From NCBI GenBank assembly GCA_947448745.1, contig CANFOQ010000018.1:1-50219 (forward strand): a DNA stretch of 50,219 nt, written 5' to 3'. A program made the translations under genes and the position numbers. Origin of the DNA: Comamonadaceae bacterium. GTDB lineage: Bacteria > Pseudomonadota > Gammaproteobacteria > Burkholderiales > Burkholderiaceae_C. Shown here piece after piece: positions 16,604-24,943 of this stretch (the first letter of the stretch is position 1; every line of letters begins with the position of its first letter). The notes under the pieces were generated by a model. It did not search any database. It worked only from the letters and a program-made list of their open reading frames with translations, and was not told the DNA's origin.

Positions 16604-16963
16604 ATGGCCGCCATGCAAACCCTGCGTCACGCCCGCCAACTCACCCGCTTCGTGCTGGTGTGGTTTGCTTTGGCGCTGGGTGTGGCCATGGCTTCACCGC
16701 TGGTGTCGCCCAAGTCCATCGACTTGGTGTGTTCCAGCGGCGGCATCATGAAACTGGTGGCCAGCGAAGATGGCGACGAAGCGCCAAGCAGCAGCGCCAT
16801 CGACTGCCCCTTGTGCATGTCCGTGGCCTTTCCGCCTGCACCGCTTGCCCTGCAAGTGGTGAAACCCTCTCCCCTGTCCCATGCCCTGCAACCGATTGCA
16901 GCGGCGCACATCGCGTCGGCCACCGCGCCGCCGCTGCCTTCTCGCGGCCCGCCCGCCCTCTGA
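16604..16963 (+). CDS. DUF2946-like small envelope protein with CxxC
   Basis: 119 residues. An N-terminal hydrophobic segment (about 14-30, FVLVWFALALGVAMA) looks like a signal peptide or anchor. Then comes a soluble part with Cys in LVCSSGG and a DCPLCMSV CxxC pair, and a Pro/Ala-rich tail. The size, the Cys pattern and the position directly before a TonB-dependent receptor match DUF2946 proteins, which I recall near TonB-dependent copper receptors. A metal-binding or metal-handling role at the periplasmic face is inferred from that context. The start could also be ATG at 16613. No histidine-rich segment is present, unlike some members. Confidence 0.68.
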   Translation: MAAMQTLRHARQLTRFVLVWFALALGVAMASPLVSPKSIDLVCSSGGIMKLVASEDGDEAPSSSAIDCPLCMSVAFPPAPLALQVVKPSPLSHALQPIAAAHIASATAPPLPSRGPPAL

Positions 16964-16982
16964 ACCTTTGTTGATGCAGTGA

Positions 16983-16999
16983 CCGAACGGCATGTTCGG
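16983..16999. repeat. CCGAAC/GTTCGG hairpin before the TonB-dependent receptor
   Basis: Perfect 6-bp stem CCGAAC (16983-16988), loop GGCAT, GTTCGG (16994-16999), 20 bases after the DUF2946 stop and 54 bases before the receptor ATG. No T-run follows, so it is not a classical terminator; it could be an operator or an mRNA element controlling receptor expression. Confidence 0.4.
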
Positions 17000-17053
17000 C
17001 ACTGAAATGTTCTTTCAAGGTTCGCGCGCCGATGGCGTGCAAGAGAGGTTTCC

Positions 17054-19378
17054 ATGTTTTGTTTTTCATTCAAAGTCCGCGCAAGCTGTTGTGCTGTCCT
17101 GGCCGTGCTGAGCTTGCATGCATATGCGCAAGAAGAGGCGTCGGCGCTGGACCAATTGATTGTTCGCGGCAAAAAAACCAACGACATCCTGCCCACCTTT
17201 CCATCCACGGCGGTGTCTACCGACGCCGAAACCATCGCCGACACGGTGAACGCTGTCGACACGCCAGACGCCTTGAAATACTTTCCAGGCATCTTTGTGC
17301 GCAAGAGGGACAGCGCCGACTACAACGGCGCGCCCGTGGGTTCGCGCATTTGGGGCAACAACTACAGCGCCAAGCACACTGTCACCGTGGACGGTGTGCC
17401 GATCACCAATCAGATTTTTCAAAACAACAGCTACGGCTCACCCAAGTGGTGGGTGACATCGCCCGATGAAATCCGCACCATTGAGGTGATGTACGGACCG
17501 TTTTCTGCAGCGTATTCGGGCAATGCCACCGGCGCTGTGGTGAATATTGCCACCAAAATGCCCGAGAAATTTGAAGCTTCAGTCAACACCACTTTGGCCA
17601 CCCAGCACTTTAGAAAATATGGCACGTCAGACTTTGACAACACGGGCGCGCTCAACCTGATGCTCGGTAACAAACAAAACGAGTTGGCATGGCGTTTAAC
17701 CTTTAGCCATGAAGACGCAACAAGTCAACCCAGGTCCTGGATCACGTCGACATCGCCAGACGCGCCCTACAACTACAAAGCGGTTACTTCGACATCAAGC
17801 TCAAGTGGTTCGTACGTTGGCGCCGGCTCTATTGTTCATGGCGTGTCTGACAATTTGAACTTGAAATTGAACTATGCAATTTCACCAGACCTGAGCCTTG
17901 GTTTTTTGACGGGCATTTGGCAAGGCAACAGCGACGCATCGGTGCAAAGCTATTTGACGGGTACACCGTTCCCAACCAATCATTCAATCGTGTGGCAAAG
18001 TTCATCAGCCGCTTCAGTCTTCCAACTAGATCAACAACATTTGATCAATGCCCTCAGTTTGAAAACCAAGGCAGACAAAGACTTCTCTTGGGAATTGGCG
18101 GCCAGTTCATTCAAATATGACAATGATCGTCAGCGTTGGGGCAGCGCCCTGAAAACAGACGGCTCGATGGATCCAGCCCAAACTGGGTTTCTGGCGGACT
18201 ATGGCGGCACTGGGTGGGTCAACCTTGATTTTCGAGGCAACTATCAATGGCAGCAAGCCAACACCTTGAGTTTTGGTTTCCATCAAGACAACAACGCCTA
18301 TCGTTATTCGCTCACCAAAGGCGCTGACTGGGCGACCAAAGATGCATTGACCACCCCAGACACAAAAGCCCGTGGAGACACTCAAACGCAAGCGCTGTGG
18401 TTGCAAGACATGTGGAAGGTGAACAGTTGGGCCACACTGACCGGAGGCGTTCGCGCTGAATATTGGAAGGCCCAAAATGGCTACAACTATGCATCCAGCA
18501 CGGCTAAAGACCAGCCTGAAAAAAATGCAAATGGGGTTTCTCCAAAGCTGTCTTTGATGATTGATGGCCCAACGAGTTGGGTCACAACGGCATCCTTGGC
18601 TCAAACGACGCGATTTGCTTCATTGACTGAGTTGTATGCCTTGGCAAAGTGCGACCCAGACAGATCAGCAGATAACGCATGTAAGACGGGAGGAACTGTA
18701 GACGCCGCTTACATTTCCACCGCAAGTTTTGCCAATTTAAGGCCGGAGAAGGTCACTTCGGCAGAGTTGAGCTTTGAACAAATGGAGGCTGCGCACAACT
18801 ACAGAGTGACTGTTTTTGGAGAGTCCACCAAGGATGCCATCTTGTCGCAATATGGCCGTTTGAATCCTACAGCGCACCCTGACGGTTTGTATCAGTATTG
18901 GCAAAACGTTGAGAGAGTCCATGCCTATGGCTTGGAATTGGCCGGCATGTGGAAAAACGCTGGCATGGATGGCTTGGACCTCAATGGGCAAATCACCCGC
19001 GTTTGGTCGGCGATTGACGAAAGCTCTTCAAAAGGAAGTTTGAAGCCGGGGAATGACATCGTCGGCAATCCATTGACGTATGTTTCACCCTGGCGTGCCT
19101 TGGCCATGGTGACCTACCGCCCAGATGAAAAATGGACTTACAACTTCTCTGCCCGATATCAAAAAGCGGGCGCTTCATCACTGGACAACAACGATGTGAA
19201 CAGAGATACATACAAGGGCTTCCAATCCTTCACCGTGGTCGACACCAAGGTGCGTTACAAAATCGACAAACAGTGGACGGCATCTGCGGGCATCGACAAC
19301 TTGTTCAACCAAGACTATTGGATTTACCACCCCCTCCCCCAACGCACCTTTGTCGCGAACCTGAAATATGTCCACTGA
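17054..19378 (+). CDS. TonB-dependent outer-membrane receptor
   Basis: 774 residues. A signal peptide (about 1-25, ending AYA) is followed by a TonB-box-like LDQLIVRG, the plug domain (about 40-160, with VTVDGVPITNQ and DEIRTIEVMYGPFSAAYSGNATGAVVNI) and a 22-strand-type barrel to the end. Transports a scarce ligand across the outer membrane using TonB energy. Substrate is not readable from the barrel. Downstream PepSY, TonB-ExbBD and PCu(A)C genes suggest copper or another metal complex. The barrel (about 17580-19230) has lower GC and uses AGA/AGG arginine codons rarely seen in its neighbours, while the plug and last strands look native. It overlaps the next gene by 11 bases. Confidence 0.93.
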   Translation: MFCFSFKVRASCCAVLAVLSLHAYAQEEASALDQLIVRGKKTNDILPTFPSTAVSTDAETIADTVNAVDTPDALKYFPGIFVRKRDSADYNGAPVGSRIWGNNYSAKHTVTVDGVPITNQIFQNNSYGSPKWWVTSPDEIRTIEVMYGPFSAAYSGNATGAVVNIATKMPEKFEASVNTTLATQHFRKYGTSDFDNTGALNLMLGNKQNELAWRLTFSHEDATSQPRSWITSTSPDAPYNYKAVTSTSSSSGSYVGAGSIVHGVSDNLNLKLNYAISPDLSLGFLTGIWQGNSDASVQSYLTGTPFPTNHSIVWQSSSAASVFQLDQQHLINALSLKTKADKDFSWELAASSFKYDNDRQRWGSALKTDGSMDPAQTGFLADYGGTGWVNLDFRGNYQWQQANTLSFGFHQDNNAYRYSLTKGADWATKDALTTPDTKARGDTQTQALWLQDMWKVNSWATLTGGVRAEYWKAQNGYNYASSTAKDQPEKNANGVSPKLSLMIDGPTSWVTTASLAQTTRFASLTELYALAKCDPDRSADNACKTGGTVDAAYISTASFANLRPEKVTSAELSFEQMEAAHNYRVTVFGESTKDAILSQYGRLNPTAHPDGLYQYWQNVERVHAYGLELAGMWKNAGMDGLDLNGQITRVWSAIDESSSKGSLKPGNDIVGNPLTYVSPWRALAMVTYRPDEKWTYNFSARYQKAGASSLDNNDVNRDTYKGFQSFTVVDTKVRYKIDKQWTASAGIDNLFNQDYWIYHPLPQRTFVANLKYVH

Positions 19379-20711
19379 TCTGCAACGCCGCAGCGCCTGG
19401 TGGCGCATCCACTTCTGGTCTGCGCTGTTGGCGTCACCTTTTGCATTGGCAGCAGCCCTCACGGGCTTGCTGTATGTGTTCACGCCGCAAATCGAGCATC
19501 GCTTGTATGCGCACTTGGACGAGGTGACGACCCAAGGGCCCATGCGCTCTTTGGATGAAGCGTTCAAAGCGGCACAAACCGCCGTGCCAGCCGATTGGCG
19601 CTTGCAAGCCATGTCGCCAGCACCTGAGGCCAACGCGAGCCACCAGTTTGCGTTCGTGCCGCCCGCCATGCACAAGCCCGCCGAGGCAGAGCATGGCGAC
19701 CACAAAGCCGCCAACCCTGACAAGCAGCCCGAATTTCTAAAACCTATTTTTGGTTTCCCCAAAAACGCGGTGGTGGTTTATGTCAATCCCTACAGCTTGG
19801 AGGTGCTGGGCCAACTGGCCGTAAAGGATCGCTTCACCAACTGGTCGCGAAAGCTGCATTCCAATTGGTTGCAGACCAATGCATGGCGGTGGTTGATTGA
19901 ATTCGCCGCAAGTTGGCTGCTGGTGTTGTTGATCACTGGCTTGACCTTGGCTTGGCCGTTCGCAGGCTTGCTGCCCAAAGCCCGGGTCTCGGGGCGTCTT
20001 GCTTGGAAACAGTGGCATGTGTTCTTGGGTGTGACATTGGCGCTGTTGAGTTTGGTCATCACCCTCACTGGCCTGACCTGGAGTCAAAACGCTGGGCAAC
20101 AGGTGCGGGTGTTGCGTGACGCCGCGCGGCAAGCTTCACCATCGGTGCCCGCGCTGCATTCCGACATGAGCCAAGGCTTGCCGCCCCTGTCGTGGCAGCA
20201 AGCTTGGGAGGCGATTCAAAAATCAGCGCCGCCCATCCGCATGCTGATCCTGCCGCCGAAGTCGCCGCACGATGTCTGGCGTGCCGCGCACATGGAGCGC
20301 ACCCCGCCGACCAGCCGCTTCGATTTGCTGTTGGATGCCTACACCGGTGAGCCTTTGTTCTATTCGGGCTGGAGCGACCAAAGTTTGTTTGGTCAAGCCA
20401 CGACCGTGGGCATTCCATTTCACCGTGGCGAGTTGGGCTGGTGGAACCAAGCCTTGTTGGTGGTGTTTGGCTTGGGCGTGGTGGTGTCGATGTGCTCGGG
20501 CTGGCTGATGTGCCTGCAAAGACGTCGGCTCGGGCAAAGTATGTGGCCGCCATTGCAAGCCGGTGCTTGGCGAAGTTTGCCTTGGTGGAGTTGGTTGTTG
20601 GCCGCTGCCTTGATGTGGCTGATGCCTTTGCTGGCCATCAGTGTGGCGGGCGTGGTGGTGGTTGAAATGGCTTGGTGGTGGAGGGCGCGCCCAAGCCACC
20701 ACACAACCTAG
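19368..20711 (+). CDS. PepSY-associated transmembrane protein
   Basis: 447 residues. Membrane helices at about 13-38 (FWSALLASPFALAAALTGLL), 172-197, 213-235, 358-385 and 403-435, with large periplasmic PepSY-type segments between (EALGQLAVKDRF-like region and YTGEPLFYSGWSDQSLFGQ). Members of this family sit beside TonB-dependent receptors and are thought to act on ligands at the inner membrane, for example as reductases for siderophore iron; a heme-type His in RIHFWSALL and RKLHSNWL would fit. Translationally coupled to the receptor by the 11-base overlap. In this locus the substrate may be a copper complex (inference). Confidence 0.85.
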   Translation: MSTDLQRRSAWWRIHFWSALLASPFALAAALTGLLYVFTPQIEHRLYAHLDEVTTQGPMRSLDEAFKAAQTAVPADWRLQAMSPAPEANASHQFAFVPPAMHKPAEAEHGDHKAANPDKQPEFLKPIFGFPKNAVVVYVNPYSLEVLGQLAVKDRFTNWSRKLHSNWLQTNAWRWLIEFAASWLLVLLITGLTLAWPFAGLLPKARVSGRLAWKQWHVFLGVTLALLSLVITLTGLTWSQNAGQQVRVLRDAARQASPSVPALHSDMSQGLPPLSWQQAWEAIQKSAPPIRMLILPPKSPHDVWRAAHMERTPPTSRFDLLLDAYTGEPLFYSGWSDQSLFGQATTVGIPFHRGELGWWNQALLVVFGLGVVVSMCSGWLMCLQRRRLGQSMWPPLQAGAWRSLPWWSWLLAAALMWLMPLLAISVAGVVVVEMAWWWRARPSHHTT

Positions 20712-20742
20712 GCACAATCTGTGGTTTTGCCGTTTCCCTGTC

Positions 20743-21411
20743 ATGAACGCCCGCACCCCCGTCATCATCTCCAGCGTTGTGTTGTTTCACATTGCCGCGC
20801 TGTGGGCATTGCACACGGGTTTGCTGCAACGCGTGGTGGAAGTCGTGGTGCCAGTCATGGCCATCAGCCAAGCCGAGCCGCCGCCACCCCCGCCCAAACC
20901 GCCCGAGCCGGTGAAACCGCCCGAGCCGCCCAAGCTGACGCCGCCGCCCAAAACGCCACAACCGGTGTTGACGCCACCGCCCACACCCCAGCCGCCCGCA
21001 CCGGCCACGCCCGAGCCGCCTGCGGTGTTGGCCGCGCCCACGGCCGCCGTCACCGCGCCGGTGGTGCCCGCCGCTGCCCCTGCGCCGCCTCCCCCCGCGC
21101 CGCCGCCACCGCCTGCAGCACCTGCCAAGCTGGAGTTGCCTTCCTCCAAGGCCGACTACCTGCACAATCCACCACCCGATTACCCGCGCATGAGCAAGCG
21201 CTTGGGCGAGCAAGGCAAGGTGGTGCTCAAAGTCTTGATTGGTACCGACGGCGCACCGCAAAAAGTCGAGTTGGTCACCAGCAGCGGCTTTGAGCGCTTG
21301 GACAAATCGGCCATGGACGCGGCCATGCGCTGGCGCTATGTGCCCGGCAAACGCGGCGGTGTGGCAGAGGCCATGTGGTACCAAGTACCGATTCAATTCA
21401 CTTTGGAATAA
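20743..21411 (+). CDS. tonB: TonB energy transducer
   Basis: 222 residues. One N-terminal membrane helix (about 6-23, VIISSVVLFHIAALWAL) with the conserved His is followed by a long periplasmic Pro-rich linker (about 38-140, repeats of PPPPPKPPEPVKPPEPP type) and a C-terminal TonB fold (PPPDYPRMSKRLGEQGKVVLKVLIG through RWRYVPGKRGG). Carries proton-motive energy from ExbB-ExbD to outer-membrane receptors. ATG at 20743 is chosen because the helix starts just after; upstream in-frame sequence overlaps the PepSY gene. The linked receptor and exbBD make a self-contained energised uptake system. Confidence 0.93.
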   Translation: MNARTPVIISSVVLFHIAALWALHTGLLQRVVEVVVPVMAISQAEPPPPPPKPPEPVKPPEPPKLTPPPKTPQPVLTPPPTPQPPAPATPEPPAVLAAPTAAVTAPVVPAAAPAPPPPAPPPPPAAPAKLELPSSKADYLHNPPPDYPRMSKRLGEQGKVVLKVLIGTDGAPQKVELVTSSGFERLDKSAMDAAMRWRYVPGKRGGVAEAMWYQVPIQFTLE

Positions 21412-21420
21412 AGAGCAGTC

Positions 21421-22110
21421 ATGAACAACGAATTTGGACTCATCAATTTATGGACCGAGGGCGACGGCGTCACCCGCTTTGTGGCGCTGCTGTTGCTCGC
21501 CATGTCGCTGGCCTCTTGGATCGTCATCATCTTGAAGACGCTCAATTTGTTCACCGCACAAAAGCAAGCCGGCCGCGTGGAAGCGTTTTGGCACAGCGCC
21601 AATGTGGCCGGGGGCGTGCAAGCCTTGGGAACCGAAGAAGGCAACCCTTTCAGGGCATTGGCCTTGCGTGGCCAAGAAGCCTTGGCGCATCTGAAAACCG
21701 GCAGTGGTCAGCCCGAGTTGTTGAAAGAACTCGATACCAGCGACTGGGTCACGCGTAGTTTGCAAAACGCCATTGACGACGCCACGTCTGAATTGCAATC
21801 GGGCTTGGCGATCCTGGCCTCGGTGGGTTCCACCGCGCCGTTTGTTGGTTTGTTCGGCACGGTTTGGGGCATCTACCACGCGCTCATGCAAATTGGCATG
21901 GCGGGGCAGGCCACCATCGACAAAGTGGCGGGGCCGATTGGCGAAGCCCTCATCATGACGGCGCTGGGTTTGGCGGTGGCCATTCCTGCCGTGCTGGGCT
22001 ACAACGCTTTGGTGCGCGGCAACAAGGCCATCATCACCCGCATGAACCGCTTTGCCCACGATTTGCACGCGCTGCTGATCACCGGCTCGCGTGTGAAAGC
22101 CAAGGGGTAA
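21421..22110 (+). CDS. exbB: ExbB/TolQ family proton channel protein
   Basis: 229 residues with three membrane helices (about 18-38, 120-145, 170-192). The family core is ILASVGSTAPFVGLFGTVWGIYHALMQIG and GEALIMTALGLAVAIPAVLGYNAL, which line the channel. With ExbD it forms the MotA/TolQ-type proton-driven motor energising TonB. Starts nine bases after tonB and is followed by exbD after three bases, so the three are one transcription unit. TolQ is excluded by the neighbouring tonB and lack of other tol genes. Confidence 0.94.
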   Translation: MNNEFGLINLWTEGDGVTRFVALLLLAMSLASWIVIILKTLNLFTAQKQAGRVEAFWHSANVAGGVQALGTEEGNPFRALALRGQEALAHLKTGSGQPELLKELDTSDWVTRSLQNAIDDATSELQSGLAILASVGSTAPFVGLFGTVWGIYHALMQIGMAGQATIDKVAGPIGEALIMTALGLAVAIPAVLGYNALVRGNKAIITRMNRFAHDLHALLITGSRVKAKG

Positions 22111-22113
22111 GCC

Positions 22114-22527
22114 ATGGCCTTCGGCACCAAAGACGACACCGACGAGGTGATGAATGAAATCAACATGACGCCCTTGGTGGACGTGATGTTGGTCTTGCTC
22201 ATCATCTTCATCATCACCATCCCGGTCATGAAGCACGCGGTCAACATCGAGTTGCCGCGTGCCAGCAACCAACCGCAAGACGCCAAACCGCAAACCATCC
22301 GTTTGACGGTGGACGCTGAAGGCAAATACTTTTGGAACGACGTGGCTGTGGACGAGGCCAAGTTGAACAGCCTGTTGCAAGCCGAGGCGCAGAAAAAACC
22401 GCAAGCGCCCCTGCACATTCGCGGCGACAGATCAGTGCGTTACGAACGCGTGGCGCAAGCCATGGCCGCGGCGCAACGTGCTGGCATGACGCAAATTGGG
22501 TTCATCACTGAACGCACATCACCCTGA
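22114..22527 (+). CDS. exbD: ExbD/TolR family proton channel protein
   Basis: 137 residues. One membrane helix (about 21-40) carries the essential proton-carrying Asp23 in MTPLVDVMLVLLIIF, equivalent to Asp25 of E. coli ExbD. The periplasmic domain ends RVAQAMAAAQRAGMTQIGFITE, the usual C-terminal family signature. The partner of ExbB encoded three bases upstream. The stop is 11 bases before the PCu(A)C start, so the copper chaperone is in the same operon. Confidence 0.94.
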   Translation: MAFGTKDDTDEVMNEINMTPLVDVMLVLLIIFIITIPVMKHAVNIELPRASNQPQDAKPQTIRLTVDAEGKYFWNDVAVDEAKLNSLLQAEAQKKPQAPLHIRGDRSVRYERVAQAMAAAQRAGMTQIGFITERTSP

Positions 22528-22538
22528 AGGAGATTTCC

Positions 22539-23009
22539 ATGTTGAAACAACTGATCACTGCACTTTGTCTGCTGGCTGCCGCTTCGGCCCAAGCCCAAGT
22601 GGACGTCGCTGATGCCTGGGCCCGTGCCACCGGCAAAGGCCAGCAAGCCACCGGCGTGTTCATGAACCTGACCGCTAAGAAAGCCACGCGCTTGGTCGGC
22701 GTCAAGTCTGAGTTGACGCCCGTCGCGCAAGTGCACGAAATGAAAATGGACAAAGACGTCATGAAGATGCAGGCCGTCACGGCGCTGGATTTGCCCGCTG
22801 GCCAAACCGTGTCCTTGAAGCCCGGCAGCTACCACGTGATGCTGATGGATTTGAAAGCCCCGGTGGAAGAGGGCAGCCATGTCGTGGTCACCTTGATGTT
22901 CGAGGACGCCGCTGGTGTTAAAACCCAGCAAGACGTTCATGCGGTGGCCAAGAAAGCACCCATGGGCGGCGCCGACAAACACAAGCACGGCGAACAGCAC
23001 AACCATTGA
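22539..23009 (+). CDS. Periplasmic copper chaperone PCu(A)C
   Basis: 156 residues with a cleavable signal peptide (about 1-20, ending AQAQ). The copper(I) motif of the family, H(M)X10MX21HXM, is perfect: His66, Met77, His99, Met101. A histidine-rich tail (HKHGEQHNH) could bind a second copper. PCu(A)C proteins deliver copper to cytochrome c oxidase CuA/CuB centres. Strong RBS (AAGGAG) and an 11-base gap after exbD. Its presence at the end of a TonB-ExbBD-receptor operon is the best evidence that the locus imports copper. Usual partners SCO1 or copC/D are not next to it. Confidence 0.93.
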   Translation: MLKQLITALCLLAAASAQAQVDVADAWARATGKGQQATGVFMNLTAKKATRLVGVKSELTPVAQVHEMKMDKDVMKMQAVTALDLPAGQTVSLKPGSYHVMLMDLKAPVEEGSHVVVTLMFEDAAGVKTQQDVHAVAKKAPMGGADKHKHGEQHNH

Positions 23010-23025
23010 ACCTTGAAAGACGCCC

Positions 23026-23592
23026 ATGGCCAGCCAACCTGCATTCAGCTTCGACAATTTCTTGCCCGGCTTTGATTTTTTGAAGAAGTTTGCGCAGGCC
23101 AATCCGGCGGCCAGCATGCCCTCGGCGTCTCAATGGGTCACCCCCACGCTGGACCCCGAAGAGCTGGACAAGCGCATTCAAGAGCTGAAGTCGGTGCAGT
23201 TTTGGCTCGATCAAAACGCCAAAGCCTTGAGTGCCACCATCCAAGCCATGGAAGTGCAGCGCATGACCTTGTCCACACTGCAAAGCATGAATGTTGGCAT
23301 GGCCGATGTGGCTGCGGCCATGACCGGCCAAGCTGCCAAGGCAGAACCTGCCAGCGCCAAAGAAGCCGCGCCGATGGTGGACCCGATGCAATGGTGGGGT
23401 GCCATCAGCCAGCAGTTTCAAAGCATTGCCGCGCAAGCCGTGGATGACATGCAAAAACACGCCGCACACATGCATGCTGCCGCGCCTGCGGCCCCCAAAT
23501 CCGCCAGCAAAACCGCCCCCAAACCGGCTGCGAAAAAAGCACCTGCCAAAAAAGCACCTGCAAAAAAGGCTGCTCGCAAAACCGCGCGTTGA
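23026..23592 (+). CDS. phaM: PhaM-family polyhydroxyalkanoate granule protein
   Basis: 188 residues. The N-terminal FLPGFDFLKKFAQ and the helical central part (LDPEELDKRIQELKSVQFWLDQNAKALSATIQAMEVQR split across about 42-80) match PhaM. The C-terminus is a histone H1-like Ala/Lys/Pro tail (repeats of KKAPAK). PhaM of Cupriavidus necator activates PHA synthase PhaC1 and ties PHA granules to the nucleoid; both fit this domain layout. No other pha gene is in the window. The stop overlaps the FIST gene start (TGATG), suggesting coupled translation. Confidence 0.86.
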   Translation: MASQPAFSFDNFLPGFDFLKKFAQANPAASMPSASQWVTPTLDPEELDKRIQELKSVQFWLDQNAKALSATIQAMEVQRMTLSTLQSMNVGMADVAAAMTGQAAKAEPASAKEAAPMVDPMQWWGAISQQFQSIAAQAVDDMQKHAAHMHAAAPAAPKSASKTAPKPAAKKAPAKKAPAKKAARKTAR

Positions 23593-24851
23593 TGAAACTG
23601 TTTCCCTATGGCCATGCCACCCATCCGCATTGGGAAATGGCCGCCGACATGGTGCTGGCGCAATTGCGTGCCCACATGCACAACCCGGCTTATGCCCATG
23701 CGCCCAGCCTGGGCCTGATCTACATCACCGACCATTTGGCGCGACATGCGCAAGACATCCTGGACCATGTGGCGCAGGCGTTGCCCCAGGTGCAACATTG
23801 GTCGGGCACGGTGGGCGTGGGCATCTCTTCCAACAACGTCGAGTATTTCGACGAACCCGCCTTGGCCGTCATGCTGTGCGACATCCCGACCAGCCAATTC
23901 CGGGTGTTCAGCGGCCAAGCCCCGTTGGGTCAAGCCTTGGCGAGCGGCTTTGTGGCGCAAACCGCCTTGGTGCATGCCGATGCCCACACGCCTGAACTGA
24001 GTGAACTGATTGAAGATTTGGCGCACAACACCCAAAGCGGTTTTGTGTTTGGCGGCTTGGCGTCAAGCCGCACCGAGGCCGTGCAATTTGCACGCGGCGG
24101 TGAACGCACACCACCCGCCTCGGGCCAAGGCCATGGGGTGTATTCAGGGGGCCTGAGTGGCGTGGCGTTTGCGCCCGAGGTGCAAATGCTCACGCGGGTG
24201 ACGCAAGGCTGTAAACCCTTGGGCGAGGTGCGTGAAATCACCGAAGCCGATGACCATGTGATTTACAAGCTCGACGGCGCACCGGCGCTGTACGCCTTGA
24301 TGCACGATCTGAACGTGCCCATCGACGACCCGCGCTCGGCCGTGGACAAGGTGCGCCAAACCTTGGTCGGCCTGTCCTTGCCGAACACCCCGACGCTGCG
24401 CCCCACAGGCGGCTTGGACGATGCGGTGATGGTGCGCCACATCATTGGCTTGGACCCGGTGCGCCACGGTGTGGCCATCGCGCACTTGGTCGAGCCCGGC
24501 ATGCATTTGGCGTTTTGCCAACGCGACGCGAAAGCGGCCAAGGCCGATTTGCTGCGCATCGCCACCGAAATCCGTGAAAGCTTGGAGCCCGAAGAAGTGA
24601 GTTTGGAGGCCATGGGCGCGCCTGATCTGCTGAACCATGTGAGCCACGCGGGCCAACGCATCGCAGGCGCGATTTATGTGAGCTGCACCGGGCGCGGCGG
24701 CCCGCACTTTGGTGCGCCCAGCGCCGAGTTGCAAATCATCCAACGCGCCTTGGGCGACGTGCCCTTGGTGGGGTTTTTCGCGGCTGGCGAAATTGCAAAC
24801 CAGCAGGTGTATGGCTATACCGGTGTGCTGACGGTGTTCACGGTGGATTAA
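23592..24851 (+). CDS. FIST N- and C-domain sensor protein
   Basis: 419 residues with no membrane segment. FIST N-terminal domain is about 20-220 (WSGTVGVGISSNNVEYFDEPALAVMLCDIP) and FIST C-terminal domain about 225-415, ending VPLVGFFAAGEIANQQVYGYTGVLTVF, the family signature. FIST domains are predicted to bind small ligands such as amino acids and are usually part of signalling proteins; here there is no attached output domain. ATG at 23592 overlaps the phaM stop by one base. A link between PHA granule control and a ligand sensor is only suggested by this coupling. Confidence 0.85.
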   Translation: MKLFPYGHATHPHWEMAADMVLAQLRAHMHNPAYAHAPSLGLIYITDHLARHAQDILDHVAQALPQVQHWSGTVGVGISSNNVEYFDEPALAVMLCDIPTSQFRVFSGQAPLGQALASGFVAQTALVHADAHTPELSELIEDLAHNTQSGFVFGGLASSRTEAVQFARGGERTPPASGQGHGVYSGGLSGVAFAPEVQMLTRVTQGCKPLGEVREITEADDHVIYKLDGAPALYALMHDLNVPIDDPRSAVDKVRQTLVGLSLPNTPTLRPTGGLDDAVMVRHIIGLDPVRHGVAIAHLVEPGMHLAFCQRDAKAAKADLLRIATEIRESLEPEEVSLEAMGAPDLLNHVSHAGQRIAGAIYVSCTGRGGPHFGAPSAELQIIQRALGDVPLVGFFAAGEIANQQVYGYTGVLTVFTVD

Positions 24852-24943
24852 GCCATCACCCCAACAGATGGGTTCATACCCATCAGATTTATACTTATTT
24901 TGAATTAATATGAGCGCTTCAAAATCTATTTTGGAGCCGCGCC

